Assembly: GCA_037349315.1 (NCBI GenBank)
Contig: JBAIAC010000133.1
Coordinates: 1,364,001-1,428,000 of the forward strand
DNA length: 64,000 nucleotides
Reading direction: 5' to 3'
Origin: Chelydra serpentina
Taxonomy: Eukaryota > Chordata > Testudines > Chelydridae
Shown here: piece after piece, positions 11,942-23,640 of the stretch
Layout: every line of letters begins with the position of its first letter
Position numbering within the stretch: position 1 is the stretch's first letter
Position numbers and translations under genes: made by a program
The notes under the pieces: generated by a model
Told to the model about the DNA's origin: nothing
The model's database searches: none
What the model saw: only the letters and a program-made list of their open reading frames with translations

Positions 11942-12583
11942 GTACGTCTGATTCGACTTCCTCGCTTTATAATGATTAAAATGTGATTTACTGATATTTT
12001 TAACGTATGGCTGAGTCCTGCATAAATATTCGTAGCAACCTCAGGGGGTTTGTTAACATAAAAAAAATCCTTTTTCAGTTATTCAGTTGTCAGTTGCAGG
12101 TATTGGTGAATTGAGGCTTTAAGTGGGATGAGGAATGAGATTTGGATGGCCATCATTCCTATTAATTTTGAGGGGAAGTAAACATCCAGATCTCTTCGGT
12201 GGCTCTGAAAATCTTTTGCTCCGGACAGCATTGCTTTATGCACTTTTAAAAACAGACATCAGCTGCTTTCAGTGAAGCTCTGCCCTTTTACACCAGTTGA
12301 CCATCTGGCCATAACCATTTCCATGAAACCGCAGAGATCAGCTTTTCTTTATCGCCCGTCAAGTGTGACGTTATTGGTGGTTTCCACACAGGCTCTCGGG
12401 GCGCAATTTCTTTATGAATTAAACCTATCTTTATGAATTTAGAGGCACTGATTCCAACTGAACCTATCTCAGGTTCCTGCGCATATTCCAGCATTCTAGC
12501 TAGCTAGCCTCTGTTGCTAAAGTATCTGAACTTTCATCCTGTATTCCACTTCCACTCCTGCCTTATGTTGACTCTACTCCTTA

Positions 12584-13403
12584 GGCCTTGGCTACACTTA
12601 CGAGTTACAGCTCAATAAAACTGCCGGCAGCCAGCGCTGTAACTCATTAACTGGCTACACTTGCAAGGCACGTGCAACGCTGTATCTCCTCAGATACAGC
12701 GCTGCATGTACTCCACCTCCCCGAGAGAAATAGCAACTGTTGCGAAGTGGGTGGAACGCTGGTCTTTCAGTGTAGCCGAGGAACAACGCAGTTACTGATC
12801 TCCGGAAGCTGCTTTGTTTTGAAACGGCACTTCCGGGTTGGAGTTCAGAGCTCCGTCTGGAGCTACTACAAACACAGCTTTACAACCACAGCTATTGTTT
12901 GCAGGCAGGGGGGGGAAAGAGGGGAGGGCTCCGTTAGGAATGCCGGCAGCAAAGCCTTGGACAGAGACGGGGGGGGGGGGAGAAGAACGGCGTGGGGGGG
13001 AGGGGAAAGGCTCCGTTTCCTCTCTTTTATCTGCTCTTTAAAAACAAACAAAGCCCCTGCTGTTTGCTTTCAGTGATTGAGAGAGAGGCAGGGGATGTGG
13101 AGGTGTGGAAATAATGAGCTGACACTCTGTGGAGATTTCAAAAACCCACTCTCTCTCTCTCAAAACGCTCCCTGTCAAAGTCCCCCTCACCCCCCCCCCA
13201 TTTGAAAAGCACGTTGCAGCTACCTGAATGCCCATAATGCACCGCTCCCAATACAGCTGCAAGTGCCGCAAATGTAGCCACGTCAGTGGTAGTTACTGCG
13301 CTGGCGGCTGCCAGTGTGGACAGGCTGCAGCGCTTTCCCTACTCAGCTGTACGAACACGGGTTTAACTAACAGCGCTGTACAGCTGCAAGTGTAGCCAAG
13401 GCC
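12584..13403. mobile_element. PIF/Harbinger-type MITE in the CBP-1 intron
   Basis: The 820-bp element has perfect 16-bp inverted termini (ggccttggctacactt on the left, aagtgtagccaaggcc on the right) and a TTA duplication on each side (12581-12583 and 13404-13406), the signature of PIF/Harbinger. No transposase is encoded. Its right end is 16 nt from exon 2 of CBP-1. The paralogous CBP-2 intron has the uninterrupted target (tccttaatgtgtgtttcag), and the element accounts for nearly all of the intron length difference (1478 against 639 bp). Confidence 0.88.
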
Positions 13404-13439
13404 TTAGTGTGTGTTTCAGAGTTCCCTCCATCTAGAAAG

Positions 13440-13739
13440 ATGTCTTGTTCCAGAAATGTGTGCACTACTGGGGGCTCAGCATGCGGCGTGGCCCACCCCA
13501 GGCCGTGCGCTGACAGCTGCAACCGACCGTGTGTCACGCAGTGCCCCGACTCGAGAGTGGTGATCTACCCACCGCCGGTTGTCATGACCTTCCCGGGACC
13601 TATCCTCACCACTTTCCCTCAGGACAGTGTAGTGGAATCCGTAGGGGCTCCGGTCATTGCAAGTGGCTACGGGGGCACGTCTGGTTCAGGGGCTTTCGGA
13701 GTGGGCCGTGGAAACCGTGGCCCGTGTGGGCCATGTTAA
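13440..13739 (+). CDS. Corneous beta-protein (beta-keratin) CBP-1, 99 aa
   Basis: Corneous beta-proteins dimerise through a central beta-sheet core, polymerise into 3-4 nm filaments, and harden sauropsid scales, claws, beaks and turtle shell scutes. The protein shows the three expected parts. Residues 1-36 are Cys-rich (MSCSRN, then CVTQC). The core box spans about 38-73, with [15 protein letters not shown] and LTTFPQ. The tail is Gly-rich and ends GPCGPC. The start is the first ATG after the acceptor at 13419; exon 2 begins at 13420 with agttccctccat. The intron (11942-13419) holds a Harbinger MITE almost at its 3' end. CBP-2, 5 kb downstream, is the same length and almost identical in its second half. 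It is short for the family because the Gly/Tyr-rich tail is brief, as in EDC-resident CBPs. Disulfide cross-linking at both ends is inferred from Cys placement. Confidence 0.93.
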   Translation: MSCSRNVCTTGGSACGVAHPRPCADSCNRPCVTQCPDSRVVIYPPPVVMTFPGPILTTFPQDSVVESVGAPVIASGYGGTSGSGAFGVGRGNRGPCGPC

Positions 13740-14404
13740 ATCCAGAAGGAACAGCCAGGGAATGAAAAGCAGGGATCAGATTCACAGTAGAACGTATGGT
13801 CGTAGCTTCCAGAAGGGCTCTGCACCCACAACTCCGGCTGAAGTCAGTGGGAGCTGGGAGTGCTCAGAACCTCTGAAAAGGAGTCACAGACACATCTTTT
13901 GTGTTATTCTTTATTCTTTCCTCTAAGGTCTCCCCAACTATCTGCTGCTTCTAATTCGCCATTCCACTGCGGGTTCTTTACACTCTTCTGGCAGAGTAAA
14001 GGAAGTTGGAGCCTTAAAGTGGGCACAAATTCCATTTACATTCAGTTTAAAGCCAGAGAGGTGTCATGGGGGCCTTGGTGTCAAAGAGAAATTCGGCACT
14101 TTAGGTTCTAGCCATTCCATGAATAGAGAGACCGTTTGTGGCTGGCTTCTGAGTTTGCTACACGAGATGTTGTGCTTTGTCTCCTTTGTTTCTCTCCGGG
14201 TGAAACTGCTAATCTAAATTGCCTGGGGGAAAAACACTTGATAGGCAAATTTCACAGCTGCACCAAAGAGAGAAGAACATCTTGTTTGAGTTGCATCTCC
14301 TTGGAGCAAGTGATTGGTTGCAGCCCCCTTTGGAGCCCTAAAAATAGATTTTCTGTCCTTTGCATTATTTCATTCTGACACTGTACACCCCTCTTTTCAG
14401 TCAC

Positions 14405-14410
14405 ATTAAA
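14405..14410 (+). terminator. Poly(A) signal ATTAAA of CBP-1
   Basis: cacattaaaaatcatgttgc is also present downstream of CBP-2 (19242 onward), supporting a conserved 3' end of the transcript. Confidence 0.65.
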
Positions 14411-15119
14411 AATCATGTTGCTTCACAATACTGGCTTTCTGGTTTTTCTTTTTGCGCCATTCTTGGTGCTTTTCCTGTCACCCAATTTGGGTGCCTTACG
14501 TTTTCAGGGCCTACTTCATTTTGTACCTCTTAGCGCGGGGTGTTTCTCAAAGGAGTGCTCAGTTGCTACACGACTGTGACAAACGGGACAGAAGGTGTGT
14601 GCAGCACTCCAGCGAAGTTGTGAACTGATATGGAGTTACTCCACTTGGCCAGGTTTGGGTGGCTAGAAAACCTCCTGCATCAGGGCCCCAGCCAATAATC
14701 GATGTTTGGTTTAGCTATCGGGGGGTTGGCAGAAGCTTCCCCTATGAGCAGATTATCCTATAACTGCCTTCTGCAGGGTTCCTTACACGTTCCCCTGAAG
14801 AAGCTGGCATTGACCCCTGTTAGAGATAGGATCCTGGACCACATGGACCACTAGTTTGCTCAATCCTATGATTCTGTTTTCCAGAGGAAGGGGCCATATC
14901 ACCTTTCCCATATTTTAGGATAGAGCTATATTATCTTTAAACAAAACCTATGTCCCGAGAGAGAGAGAACTCAACTTACCAGCAAAATATTAAGGCATTT
15001 CCATCTTCTTCTGTGGCTCAGTTTCCCCACCAGTAAAATAGGAATGAAAATAGTTACTAGCATAATAGAGGGAATGTGAGATATAATGAGTAGAGCTAGT
15101 CAGAAAATGGATTTTCCAT

Positions 15120-15500
15120 CCCAGGAAAAATTTGGAGACTCTTCTTTTTTTATTTTTTGGTCCCAATCAGGGGTTTGTCAAAACAGAATTTTCCAATGGA
15201 TAACGCTTCCAAAGTTTTCCAGCCAGCTCTAATAACTAGTTGATATTTCTGTAGTATTTTAAACATATAAAAATACATGAGCTGTAATGAAAATTATTTC
15301 CTCCTCGGTGAAGGGATGGGATAATGCACCAGAAAAGATGTATCAGAAAAGAAATGGAAACTTGGTTTCCTTGCTCACCTTGTGAGCCTGCTGAGGCTAC
15401 AAAATATGTTTCTTACCGGGGGGGAAGGGACCTCTGAAGCTGTTGGAAACTGGGAAATTGGTCACAAGGTGAGTTTTAGTTCTCACTAATAGGAACCCAG
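15120..15500 (+). repeat. Duplicated block 3' of CBP-1 (pair with 22205-22560)
   Basis: Shared strings include cctcctcggtgaagggatgg, gctgaggctacaaaatatgt and gggaaattggtcacaaggtg. It looks like part of a local segmental duplication; there is no coding content. Confidence 0.65.
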
Positions 15501-15539
15501 GACCTCACGAACCATATCCTGGGTCAATGAGGCAGGACA

Positions 15540-16110
15540 GGGTTAAAGAAAATTATGTTATTCAATGTACCCTAAACTATCTATCTATCCATCCCCATGC
15601 ACATCATCCCATTTGAAAGCTCCATATTAACTCTCTGGTGACGATCATTCAGAGATTGGGTAGACAACTGTGAACACAGCCCCTCCAACCGCTCCTCACA
15701 AGGTTCCACTCCCAGCTGCCTACAGCACCCACCCACATGCACACAAACTTCTCTCCCTCCCATGGTCTCCCAGTCCCTCGCTGCCCCAACTTCCCTTCTT
15801 CCCACTGACTCCAGTCTTCCCCGGTGCTCGTCTCCTCAGAGCATTCAATCACCAGCACCACTCCTTTTCTCCTTCTCACGGCTTCAGCCATCCTCTGCTT
15901 CTCCTCTCTCTGAGCACCTCTCCTTTACTCTTCCTCTCTCCATAAACCCTCATTGTCCTCAGAACGTTTTCCCATCTGCTCCAGCGATACGGACCTTGGA
16001 CCTGTTCCATGCACAAGGTACATTGTCTGAGGTCACAGTTAACTTTTTGTTATACAGCACCCATGAGGATGAATGTGCCAAGCGCCGAGACAGTATCTTT
16101 CTGTAAGGGG
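15540..16110 (+). repeat. Pyrimidine-rich block, copy 1 (pair with 19590-20370)
   Basis: Both copies start with ttcaatgtaccctaaac / ttcaatatatcctaaac, pass through a long C/T-rich tract, and end with aacgttttccc, then catgcacaagg / tatgcacaagt, then agcacccat / agcatccat. This supports tandem duplication of the CBP unit. The open frames through the tract follow from pyrimidine bias and are not treated as genes. Confidence 0.6.
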
Positions 16111-16609
16111 AAAGACTTCTCTACGTCGGGTCACAATGTTCCATTGACAATGAATAACACCAGGTGAATGGAGCAAGACACAGAATAGGCCTTACCCTTA
16201 ACTCCAAATTTCCTTCCTTTTAAGGATTTCACTTAGTAGTGGGAATTTGCATCTGAGCAACCTTAAGTGTCTTATCCCAATGGTGGTGTTGTTTCATTAA
16301 ATGGGGCAATTTACAACCCTACACAACCCATGAAGAACCCTGAAATTTACACACTGGTCATTCCTTTGGAAAATCATTGTCGCCCTGGATAAAGACTGCA
16401 ACGTGAATTGACTTGTAACATTACCTAGTTGGTCATTGCTTCTGCTTAGATCAAAAGACGATTTATCCAGAAGATGAATAATTAAAAAAACAACAACCCT
16501 GAATCTCCCTCTATAATTGTTGCTCTTGTTATAATGACTTATTTGGAAGCCAAGAATGTCAAGCATTTTAAAGACGACATGTTATTACGCTTCCCTTGTG
16601 ACAAACTCT

Positions 16610-16880
16610 AATAAGGGTCAGGACCAATAGTTACCACGTGGGCCAAAAGTCTGTACCATTGGGCTGTATTTATGACTCTGCCACTAAGTCGATGTACAAG
16701 TTTCAATGCAACATGCCTGCTTTGATTTGCTTACAAAGCAAGGATAATAACACCAGTGCTGGATGTCCTGAGGCTCTCTCAGAACTTCAGAGGATATGAA
16801 AGCACTTCACAAACAGTCATTAATGGTTTAGATGTCCCAAGTGGTGGAGTCTATTATATTAATAGCTTGACGCCTGAATT
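16610..16880 (+). repeat. MIR-like block upstream of CBP-2
   Basis: agggtcaggaccaatagttacc, gcaaggataataacacc, gcacttcacaaacagtcatta and cctgaattagatgtc align by eye with the blocks at 3.65-3.93, 10.3-11.25 and 23.4-23.64 kb. Confidence 0.55.
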
Positions 16881-17709
16881 AGATGTCAAGGCTCCTCATT
16901 TCATTTCCCTAATCAGGCCATAATATAACCTCACAATGTGAGGATATTTGTTTTTCATTAAAAAGTCACTTTTCCCTTTTTTGATAAAAATTCCTATTCA
17001 CGGACCAGTTCCTTAGCTGGTGTATATTGGACCAATTCCACTGACCAGTTTGGGGCGTACCTTATACTTCAAAAATCATTCTGCGTACGGATGGGAAGCT
17101 TTCTGCAGGAGAAGGACCTCACAGCACTTCCTAAAATTGGTCCATTTTTGAATTAGTCTAATCTCAGCCCACAGCCATCTCCCCTTAGCCAAGAACACCT
17201 TGTCTCCATCTCTCCTTTGCTTTATTCCTGGGCTTTGCCAGCAGCAGTTTCCCACAAGCAAACCGCTCATTGATTTCAGTGGGCATTGGATCGGAACCTT
17301 TGGGATGGAGGTTCTGAGCGTGCAAAACAAAATTTCCCCTCCCTAGGAACTGCAAGCTGAAACACCGTCATTACTCCAACCAACACCAGCCTGGATTTCA
17401 AGGACCAAATCGGAATCATGTGTCTGACCCCACATGTGGCTACCCAAACATGGCTGATAATCTTATGCGGATAATCAAAGAACCAAATGCATAGAGCAAG
17501 ATTCATTCGTGCTGTAACTCCACTAAGGTCAGTGGAATGACACAAAAATGACTTTGACCCATAAAGCTTTAAAATGAAAGGAACCCGTGGGTGTGGCATG
17601 CACATCAGATTATGTAGAGCGGAGACAGACTTAAAAAAAAAAATCACGAGCCGGCGGGGGAATAATGTAATCATCTGGAGGAGTTACACCTATAACAAAT
17701 TTTCTTTGG

Positions 17710-17833
17710 TAACTAATTAGGATCTCTTGCACAAAAGATGTCTCATCTGCTTAAGGAGCGCCGCAAAGGAGTATAAAAGCTCTCAACCCAGGATTCTTCC
17801 GACCACTTCCTCGATTTATTCTCAGTGAACTGG
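17710..17833 (+). promoter_or_regulatory. Promoter and non-coding exon 1 of CBP-2
   Basis: taactaattagg (17710-17721), agatgtctcat, TATA (tataaaa, 17772-17778) and exon 1 ending gtgaactgg at 17833 are followed by gtaagt at 17834. Further upstream, an attcattcgtgctgtaact block near 17495 is shared with the 25.0-kb promoter. Confidence 0.82.
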
Positions 17834-18493
17834 GTAAGTCTGATTTGGCTTCATCTCTTTAAAACTATTAAAATGTTATGAACTGACGCTTTTAACTCAG
17901 GACTGAATCCTGCCCAAATAGTCTGTATTTTTTAGCATTTCCATAAAAACTCTTTCATAGTTGTACAGTTGCAGATGCTGGTGAAACAAGCCTTTAGACA
18001 TTAAAATGAGATTTTTCCACATGGTTTGGATGCCGTATTCCCATGAATATTGTGGGGGGAAGTAACATCCTAATCTCTTCATTCACTTTGAAAAATCAGA
18101 GCCTAAATTTTTTGACACTAGACAGGATTGGTTTGGGGCATTTTAAAGAAATATTAACACAGCCAAGTTTTCAATGACTTTTGATGGAGCAACACCAATT
18201 TAGGTTGTGGCCTTAGCCAGTTCCATGAAACTACAGATGTCAGCTTCCATTTATAACAAACTGAAGTATAACATCCTTGCGGTTTTCAGTTTAGGGTCTA
18301 TGGGAAAGACTTCCTAAGAATTTAGAGGGATTTAGGCATTGATTCCGATTGAAAAGTGTGCAAATTGCAGGCTATCTGTATAGACACCATTCCTATAGTA
18401 GCTGAGCTTTCATCTTTTACTCCGCTAACATTTGTGCCTTATGGTTACACTGCTCCTTAATGTGTGTTTCAGAGTTACCTCCATCTCAGAAAG

Positions 18494-18793
18494 ATGTCGT
18501 GCGGGGCCAGCTTGTGCATTAATGGGGGATCAGCATGCGGTGTGGTACGCCCCAAGCCATATACTGACAGCTGCAACCAACCATGTGTCACGCAGTGCCC
18601 CGACTCGAAAGTGATAATCTACCCACCACCGGTTGTCGTGACCTTCCCGGGACCTATCCTCACCACTTTCCCTCAGGATAGCGTAGTGGAATCCGTAGGG
18701 GCTCCGGTCATTGCAAGTAGCTACGGGGGCACGTCTGGTTCAGGGGCTTTCGGAGTGGGCCATGGAAACTGTGGCCCGTGTGGGCCATGTTAA
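18494..18793 (+). CDS. Corneous beta-protein (beta-keratin) CBP-2, 99 aa
   Basis: A second corneous beta-protein with the same length and layout as CBP-1: Cys-rich head (residues 1-36), core box from about 38 ([21 protein letters not shown]) and tail GNCGPCGPC. The start follows the acceptor tgtgtgtttcag ending at 18472; exon 2 begins at 18473. The intron is 639 bp. Compared with CBP-1, the first 90 coding bases differ at about 25 sites by eye, while the remaining coding sequence plus the proximal 3' UTR differs at only about 14 sites in 380 bp. The latter are mainly transitions. CBP-2 has one extra Cys in the tail (GNC against GNR). As for CBP-1, its role would be filament formation in hard cornified tissue; the tissue of expression cannot be read from the sequence. 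Confidence 0.94.
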   Translation: MSCGASLCINGGSACGVVRPKPYTDSCNQPCVTQCPDSKVIIYPPPVVVTFPGPILTTFPQDSVVESVGAPVIASSYGGTSGSGAFGVGHGNCGPCGPC

Positions 18794-19243
18794 ATCCAGA
18801 AGGAACAGCCAGGGAATGAAAAGCAGGGATCAGATTCACAGTAGAACGTATGGTCGTGGCTTTCAGAAGGGCTCTGCACCCACAACTCCGGCTGAAGTCA
18901 GTGGGAGCTGGGAGTGCTCAGAACCTCTGAAAAGGAGGCACAGACGCATCTTTTGTGTTATTCTTAAGTTTGCCGCAAAAGATGTATAATGCAGAGGCCA
19001 TTTGGTCCTCTGCTTATGTTGTGCTTTGTCTCATTTGTCACTCTTTGGGGTGAAACAGCTAACTTAAAATGCCTGGAAAGAAAACAAATTTGATAGGCAA
19101 ACATCACCGCTGCAACAAAGAAAGAAGAACATCATCTTCTTAGTATAAGTGACTGGTTGCAGCCCTTTCGGAAACCCTAAAAATATATTCTCTCTCCTCG
19201 GCATTATGTCTACGTTCCACTGTGTATTCCTCTTTTCATTCAC

Positions 19244-19249
19244 ATTAAA
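19244..19249 (+). terminator. Poly(A) signal ATTAAA of CBP-2
   Basis: cacattaaaaatcatgttgc is the same string as at the 3' end of CBP-1. Confidence 0.65.
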
Positions 19250-19589
19250 AATCATGTTGCATGATAATATTGGCCTTCTAGTTTTTCTTTTTGCTCCACT
19301 CGAGATAATTCTCATATCACAAAGGCCTCTCATTTGCTTGCCTCCAGGTTTGGGGGCCTAGTTTAATTTAGTTTCATTTTTTCTCCTGGTACGGTGGATC
19401 TCCCAAGAGAGAGATCAGATTGCATGACCTTGGCAATCCAGACAGACAGGTGTGTGCAGTATCCCAGAGCACCTGTAGATTGAGCTGGGGACATCTCTGA
19501 CGCTGCGGGGAACCGGGGGACGATCACAAGGTGTATTTTAAAGCTCACTTCTCAGTAAGAATTCAGTAAGCAAACACAGCACCAAAGAA

Positions 19590-20360
19590 CAAAATTATTC
19601 AATATATCCTAAACCACCTCTGACGTTTTTTGACATTGGTGCGAATCAGAGAACTGTATGAACTCTGTGATAACGATTTGGTAGGAGGTTGTTAACCTAC
19701 CTTTCTTCACAACGCTCCAGAATTTCCCTACTCCCGGACCTCCACATCTCCAACCCACAAGCATACCTCCTTCCTTCCCTCCCAGTGTGCCCCAGCTTTG
19801 CCCAGGTCCCTAGAGTTCAGTTCCTTGACTCCCCAACTCTCTTCCCTCCCACGGATTCCAGTTTTCCCCAGCTCTTCTCTCCTTACAGGACTGGATTTCC
19901 AATACCACCTCACTTCCTGGTCCCCAACACTTTCCTTTCTCTCCTTGTCACAGTTCTGGCCCTCCACTCCCCGGATCACCTTTCCGTTACTCTCCCTTTC
20001 CACACCAGACCACAACCCCCAGCCATCCCCTGCTCCATAGAGCCACTGTACCCCACACAAGCATTGTCTCCATCTCACTGCCCCTCAGCCCCTCAAATCC
20101 CCAGAGCTCCTGTTCCACACCTGTCTTCCTATGCCCCCAGATTGCCTCGATCCCCAATCCCTGCCCTCAGACGTCCTCACCCCTATCCCTCTGCATCTGA
20201 TTGGTGCCATAAAAGGAAAATCTTAACTGTGACTTCATATTTTCCTCAAAACGTTTTCCCCAACTCCCCCCATGTGGGATTGTTCTATGCACAAGTCACA
20301 TTTGCTAAGGTCGCAGTTAAGATTTTATTTTATAGCATCCATCAGGCTGAACGTGCCAAT

Positions 20361-20364
<4 letters not shown>
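19590..20364 (+). repeat. Pyrimidine-rich block, copy 2
   Basis: This is the partner of 15540-16110. A 239-codon frame crosses it, but the translation is Ser/Pro/Leu-rich low complexity ending in a GT repeat, with no splice-site or promoter support, so it is not called a gene. Confidence 0.6.

Positions 20365-20392
<28 letters not shown>
20365..20392. repeat. (GT)n microsatellite
   Basis: An uninterrupted run of 14 GT units at the end of the pyrimidine-rich block. Confidence 0.95.
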
Positions 20393-21059
20393 ACACACCC
20401 CTTTCTGAAAGTAGAAACAAAAACACACAGAAAAAACAACTCCCAACTTCAGTGAGTCTCTAAGGATTCCTCTGATGTTAATGACATTTTCAGAAGCCAA
20501 GTATGTTGTTATGTTTGATGAGGCATGTTACTGATGTAGTCTTGTAATACAACCCGGGGCCATATCAAGGATCTAGAATTTAAGGATAGAGCTGTATTCC
20601 CTTTAAACAAATCCTACAGCCCAGGATTAAAATCTGCAACCCAGTAGAAAAAAACATTACGGCATTTCCATGTCTGGTCTGAAGACATGGTCACAGGACT
20701 GGGAGTCCAGAAGTTGTGATTTATAATCCCAGTTACACCAGTGATTTATTATGCGATGTTGTGAAATTTGCATCCCTCTCTGTGCGTCAGCTTCCCCCTT
20801 CAGTAGAATAGGGAACAAAAGAGTGACTTGCATCACAGAGGAGCTGTGTGGAGTCATTCATAAAGTTTTATGCAGCATTTTAAACGTGTGAAATAATATA
20901 GAAGTTCTAAGAATAAACTTATTTCCACACCTGCTACTGAATGACCTAATGTACAACACTAGATCAGAGGGGAACCATGAACTTGTTTTTCTGGCTCACC
21001 TTGTCATCCTACTGACGCTATAAAATATGTCATGTCATGGGGGGGAGCTCTCTCAAGCC

Positions 21060-21230
21060 ATGGAAGACGAGTGGCTAGAACACTGGACTGGAACACCAGG
21101 GACCTGGATCCTATTCCTGTCTTTGCCACTGACCTGCCAGGTGGCCTTGGGTAAGCAATTGCCTCTCCCTGTACCTCAGTTTCCCCAGCTGTAAAATGGA
21201 GATGATATTACTGATTTCCTTTGCGAAAAG
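21060..21230 (+). repeat. MIR SINE
   Basis: The MIR order is clear: gagtggctagaacactggac, ctttgccactgacctg, ggccttgggtaagcaa, tacctcagtttccccagctg, taaaatggagatgata. Confidence 0.8.
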
Positions 21231-21705
21231 CTGGAAGAGATGTAAAAAAACAAAAACAAAAGAACCCTGCAGAATCTATGGGACATAAGATCAATGGTGA
21301 TAAAACAAAAGCTATGCATGCCTCCCGTGTAGGCCTTGCTGGAGCCCTAGGCATAACTAAGTGTGAACAAAGATTGTGAACCAGAGTAAGCCGGGCCGTG
21401 GCAAAAAAGCAACACACCAGGTATTAGCCAACCAAGTAAACACATTCCTGATCTTAGAGGATGGTACATAAACACCCAGAGTTCTCAACTAACTATGTAA
21501 ACACATTCCTAGACGATGGTACAAGGACACATAGACCCCTGGTAAGATAAGAAAGAATGACAGGATAATGGATGAGGATGTTCTGTTTGAACTAGCAGAT
21601 ACAAGGGTAACTAACTAACAACATCTGGAGTGTAATACAAAGCTTGTTTGTATCAATGTATAAAAGAAGAAGTCACTGAAGGAGCATTGTTGAGGTGGTA
21701 CCTTG

Positions 21706-21897
21706 TCATAGAATCATAGAATCTCAGGGTTGGAAGGGACCTCAGGAGGTTCTAGTCCAACCCCCTGCTCAAAGCAGGACCAACCCCAACTAAATCATCC
21801 CAGCCAGGGCTTTGTCAAGCCTGACCTTAAAAACCTCTAAGGAAGGAGATTCCACCACCTCCCTAGGGAACCCATTCCAGTGCTTCACCACCCTACT
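21706..21897 (-). mobile_element. CR1 LINE 3' end, reverse orientation
   Basis: It starts with tcatagaatcatagaat, the reverse of the CR1 terminal octamer repeat, and continues with tctagtccaaccccctgctc and ctccctagggaacccattcc. It is cut off at about 21897. Confidence 0.88.
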
Positions 21898-22204
21898 TGT
21901 CGCGGGCATACATGTGTTAGCGTACCTGTACCCATCAAGCCAGGGCATGAGGACCAGGCTTTGCCAACAATAACCCTGGCCGAGTGCCTTCACCACCGAA
22001 CCACGCCTGTGGTCTGACTTTATGAGTAACAGCGAGGTCTGCTGAATCAGCAAGCTACTCTGGTGCAGGAGAGCTAAGAACTGCAGCCCTAGCAGCAATA
22101 ACCCTCAGCAGTACTAACAGTCAGTCGTCTCTCAAAGTAAGGCAACATCACCCACATACCTGACATCCTATAAAGATGAATCTTTAAATAAATATTCCAG
22201 CTCA

Positions 22205-22560
22205 TGACAAATTTGGAGAGTTCGTTATATTTTTTTTGGTCCCAAACAGGCTTGTCAAAAAAAAAAAAAAAAAAAAATCCAAGAGAGAACGTTTCCAACC
22301 AATGGTTTCCAACCACATCTAATAATGAGTTGATATTTTTGGTAGTATTTTGAACATATAAAAAATATGAGTTGTCATGAAAATGATTCCCTCCTCGGTG
22401 AAGGGATGGAATAATGCACAGCACTGTGTCAGAAAAGAAATGGAAGCTTGGTTTCCTTGCTCACTTTGTGGTCCTGCTGAGGCTACAAAATATGTTTCTT
22501 ACTAGGGAAAACCTCTGAAGCTGTGGGAAACTGGGAAATTGGTCACAAGGTGAGTTTCAC
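22205..22560 (+). repeat. Duplicated block (pair with 15120-15500)
   Basis: Same landmark order as 15120-15500, with an A-run of about 20 at 22258-22278 that the other copy lacks. Confidence 0.65.
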
Positions 22561-22612
22561 ACCTCCTATGTTGGCCTCAAATAGTTTTGTCATCAGATAT
22601 AGTCTATTGGAA

Positions 22613-22925
22613 CAGGAGTGCCCAATCTACGGCCACCAGAGCATTTCATAAATCCCACGGCCTGCTTCGACACAATAGACTAATGGCCAATTTATGAGCA
22701 TTTTGTAGTTATGTTTACATCATTTTAGTTTACACAAGTGTGTAAATAGACAATACTGTACATAGAAACAACTTGTCTAAATACATAACAAAACAAGCTA
22801 AACTTGAAATGTAAATCAATACGGGTGACTTTAAATCTTATTAAATATGTAGAATTTATTTGGCCCACACAAGGTTGGGTTTAGGCTTAGGTGGCCTTGC
22901 TGTATAATAGGGTTGGGCACAGCTG
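22613..22925. mobile_element. hAT (Charlie-like) non-autonomous element
   Basis: The left end caggagtgcccaatctacggcc is mirrored by the right end gggttgggcacagctg. Target duplications are tattggaa (22605-22612) and tattaaaa (22926-22933), 8 bp with two mismatches. No transposase frame. Confidence 0.7.
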
Positions 22926-23384
22926 TATTAAAACGTTAGTGTTCTATTATTTCTAAGGTAACCAACTCCAATCGTTTCCTATGACAGTTTTTCCTAATCA
23001 TTCTTGTCACCCATCTCTGAATCCCTTCTAAGCCCTTTTTGAGGTAGAATAGAAAATAAGCCACCCAGCGAGACTCCGCTAGTATTACCAAAATTCCAGG
23101 CTATGTATTGAGATCACCCAAGCGACACAACCAATGAAGTAGTACAAAAAACAGGCCTTGGTCTCTCTTTGGGAGAATCATTTTCTTTATGTGTAGCTAA
23201 AGAAAGCAAAGCTGCAGTAGCCCTGGGCATTCCCTCGTATGGCATCGTTTAGGCAAAAGATGCACCCAGCAACTCTGAGTCATTCAGAATTTCACAAGCA
23301 CAGCCAAACAAGCGTCTCTAACAATGCCTCTCATGTTAGTGACACATTTGGAAGCCAAGGATGTTAAGCATTATTTAATAATAC

Positions 23385-23640
23385 ATGTTGCTAATGGCGG
23401 AACAAAGAACTTCAGAACACCTGGGTCCTGTTTCTGGCTTTGCCTCTCCCTCCCTGTATGACATTCACCTCGGTGTGTGTCTTTTTATAAGAATAATGGC
23501 TGTCCTGAGGGCTATTCTGAGGCATCATCGGAACAAAGCATTTCAGGTCTCTTTGCAGATATTCATTGCTGTTTCATATGTGCAAAGTGTCATATTATTA
23601 TAATGTTACTAGCTTGTTACTGAAGTAACATGTTACTCAT
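23385..23640 (+). repeat. MIR-like block upstream of the Pro/Cys-rich gene
   Basis: Fifth copy of the block also found upstream of gene B, CBP-1 (twice) and CBP-2. Landmarks are gaacacctgggtcctgtttctggc, ataatggctgtcctgagg and tattattataatgttac. Confidence 0.5.

Noticed and set aside
12672..13271. Several open frames inside the CBP-1 intron
   Set aside because: They lie within the Harbinger MITE and G-rich tracts, with no transposase similarity.
19689..20408. 239-codon open frame, Ser/Pro/Leu-rich
   Set aside because: It runs through a pyrimidine-rich tract and a GT microsatellite. The homologous tract at 15.7-16.1 kb does not keep one matching frame, and there is no EDC exon layout.
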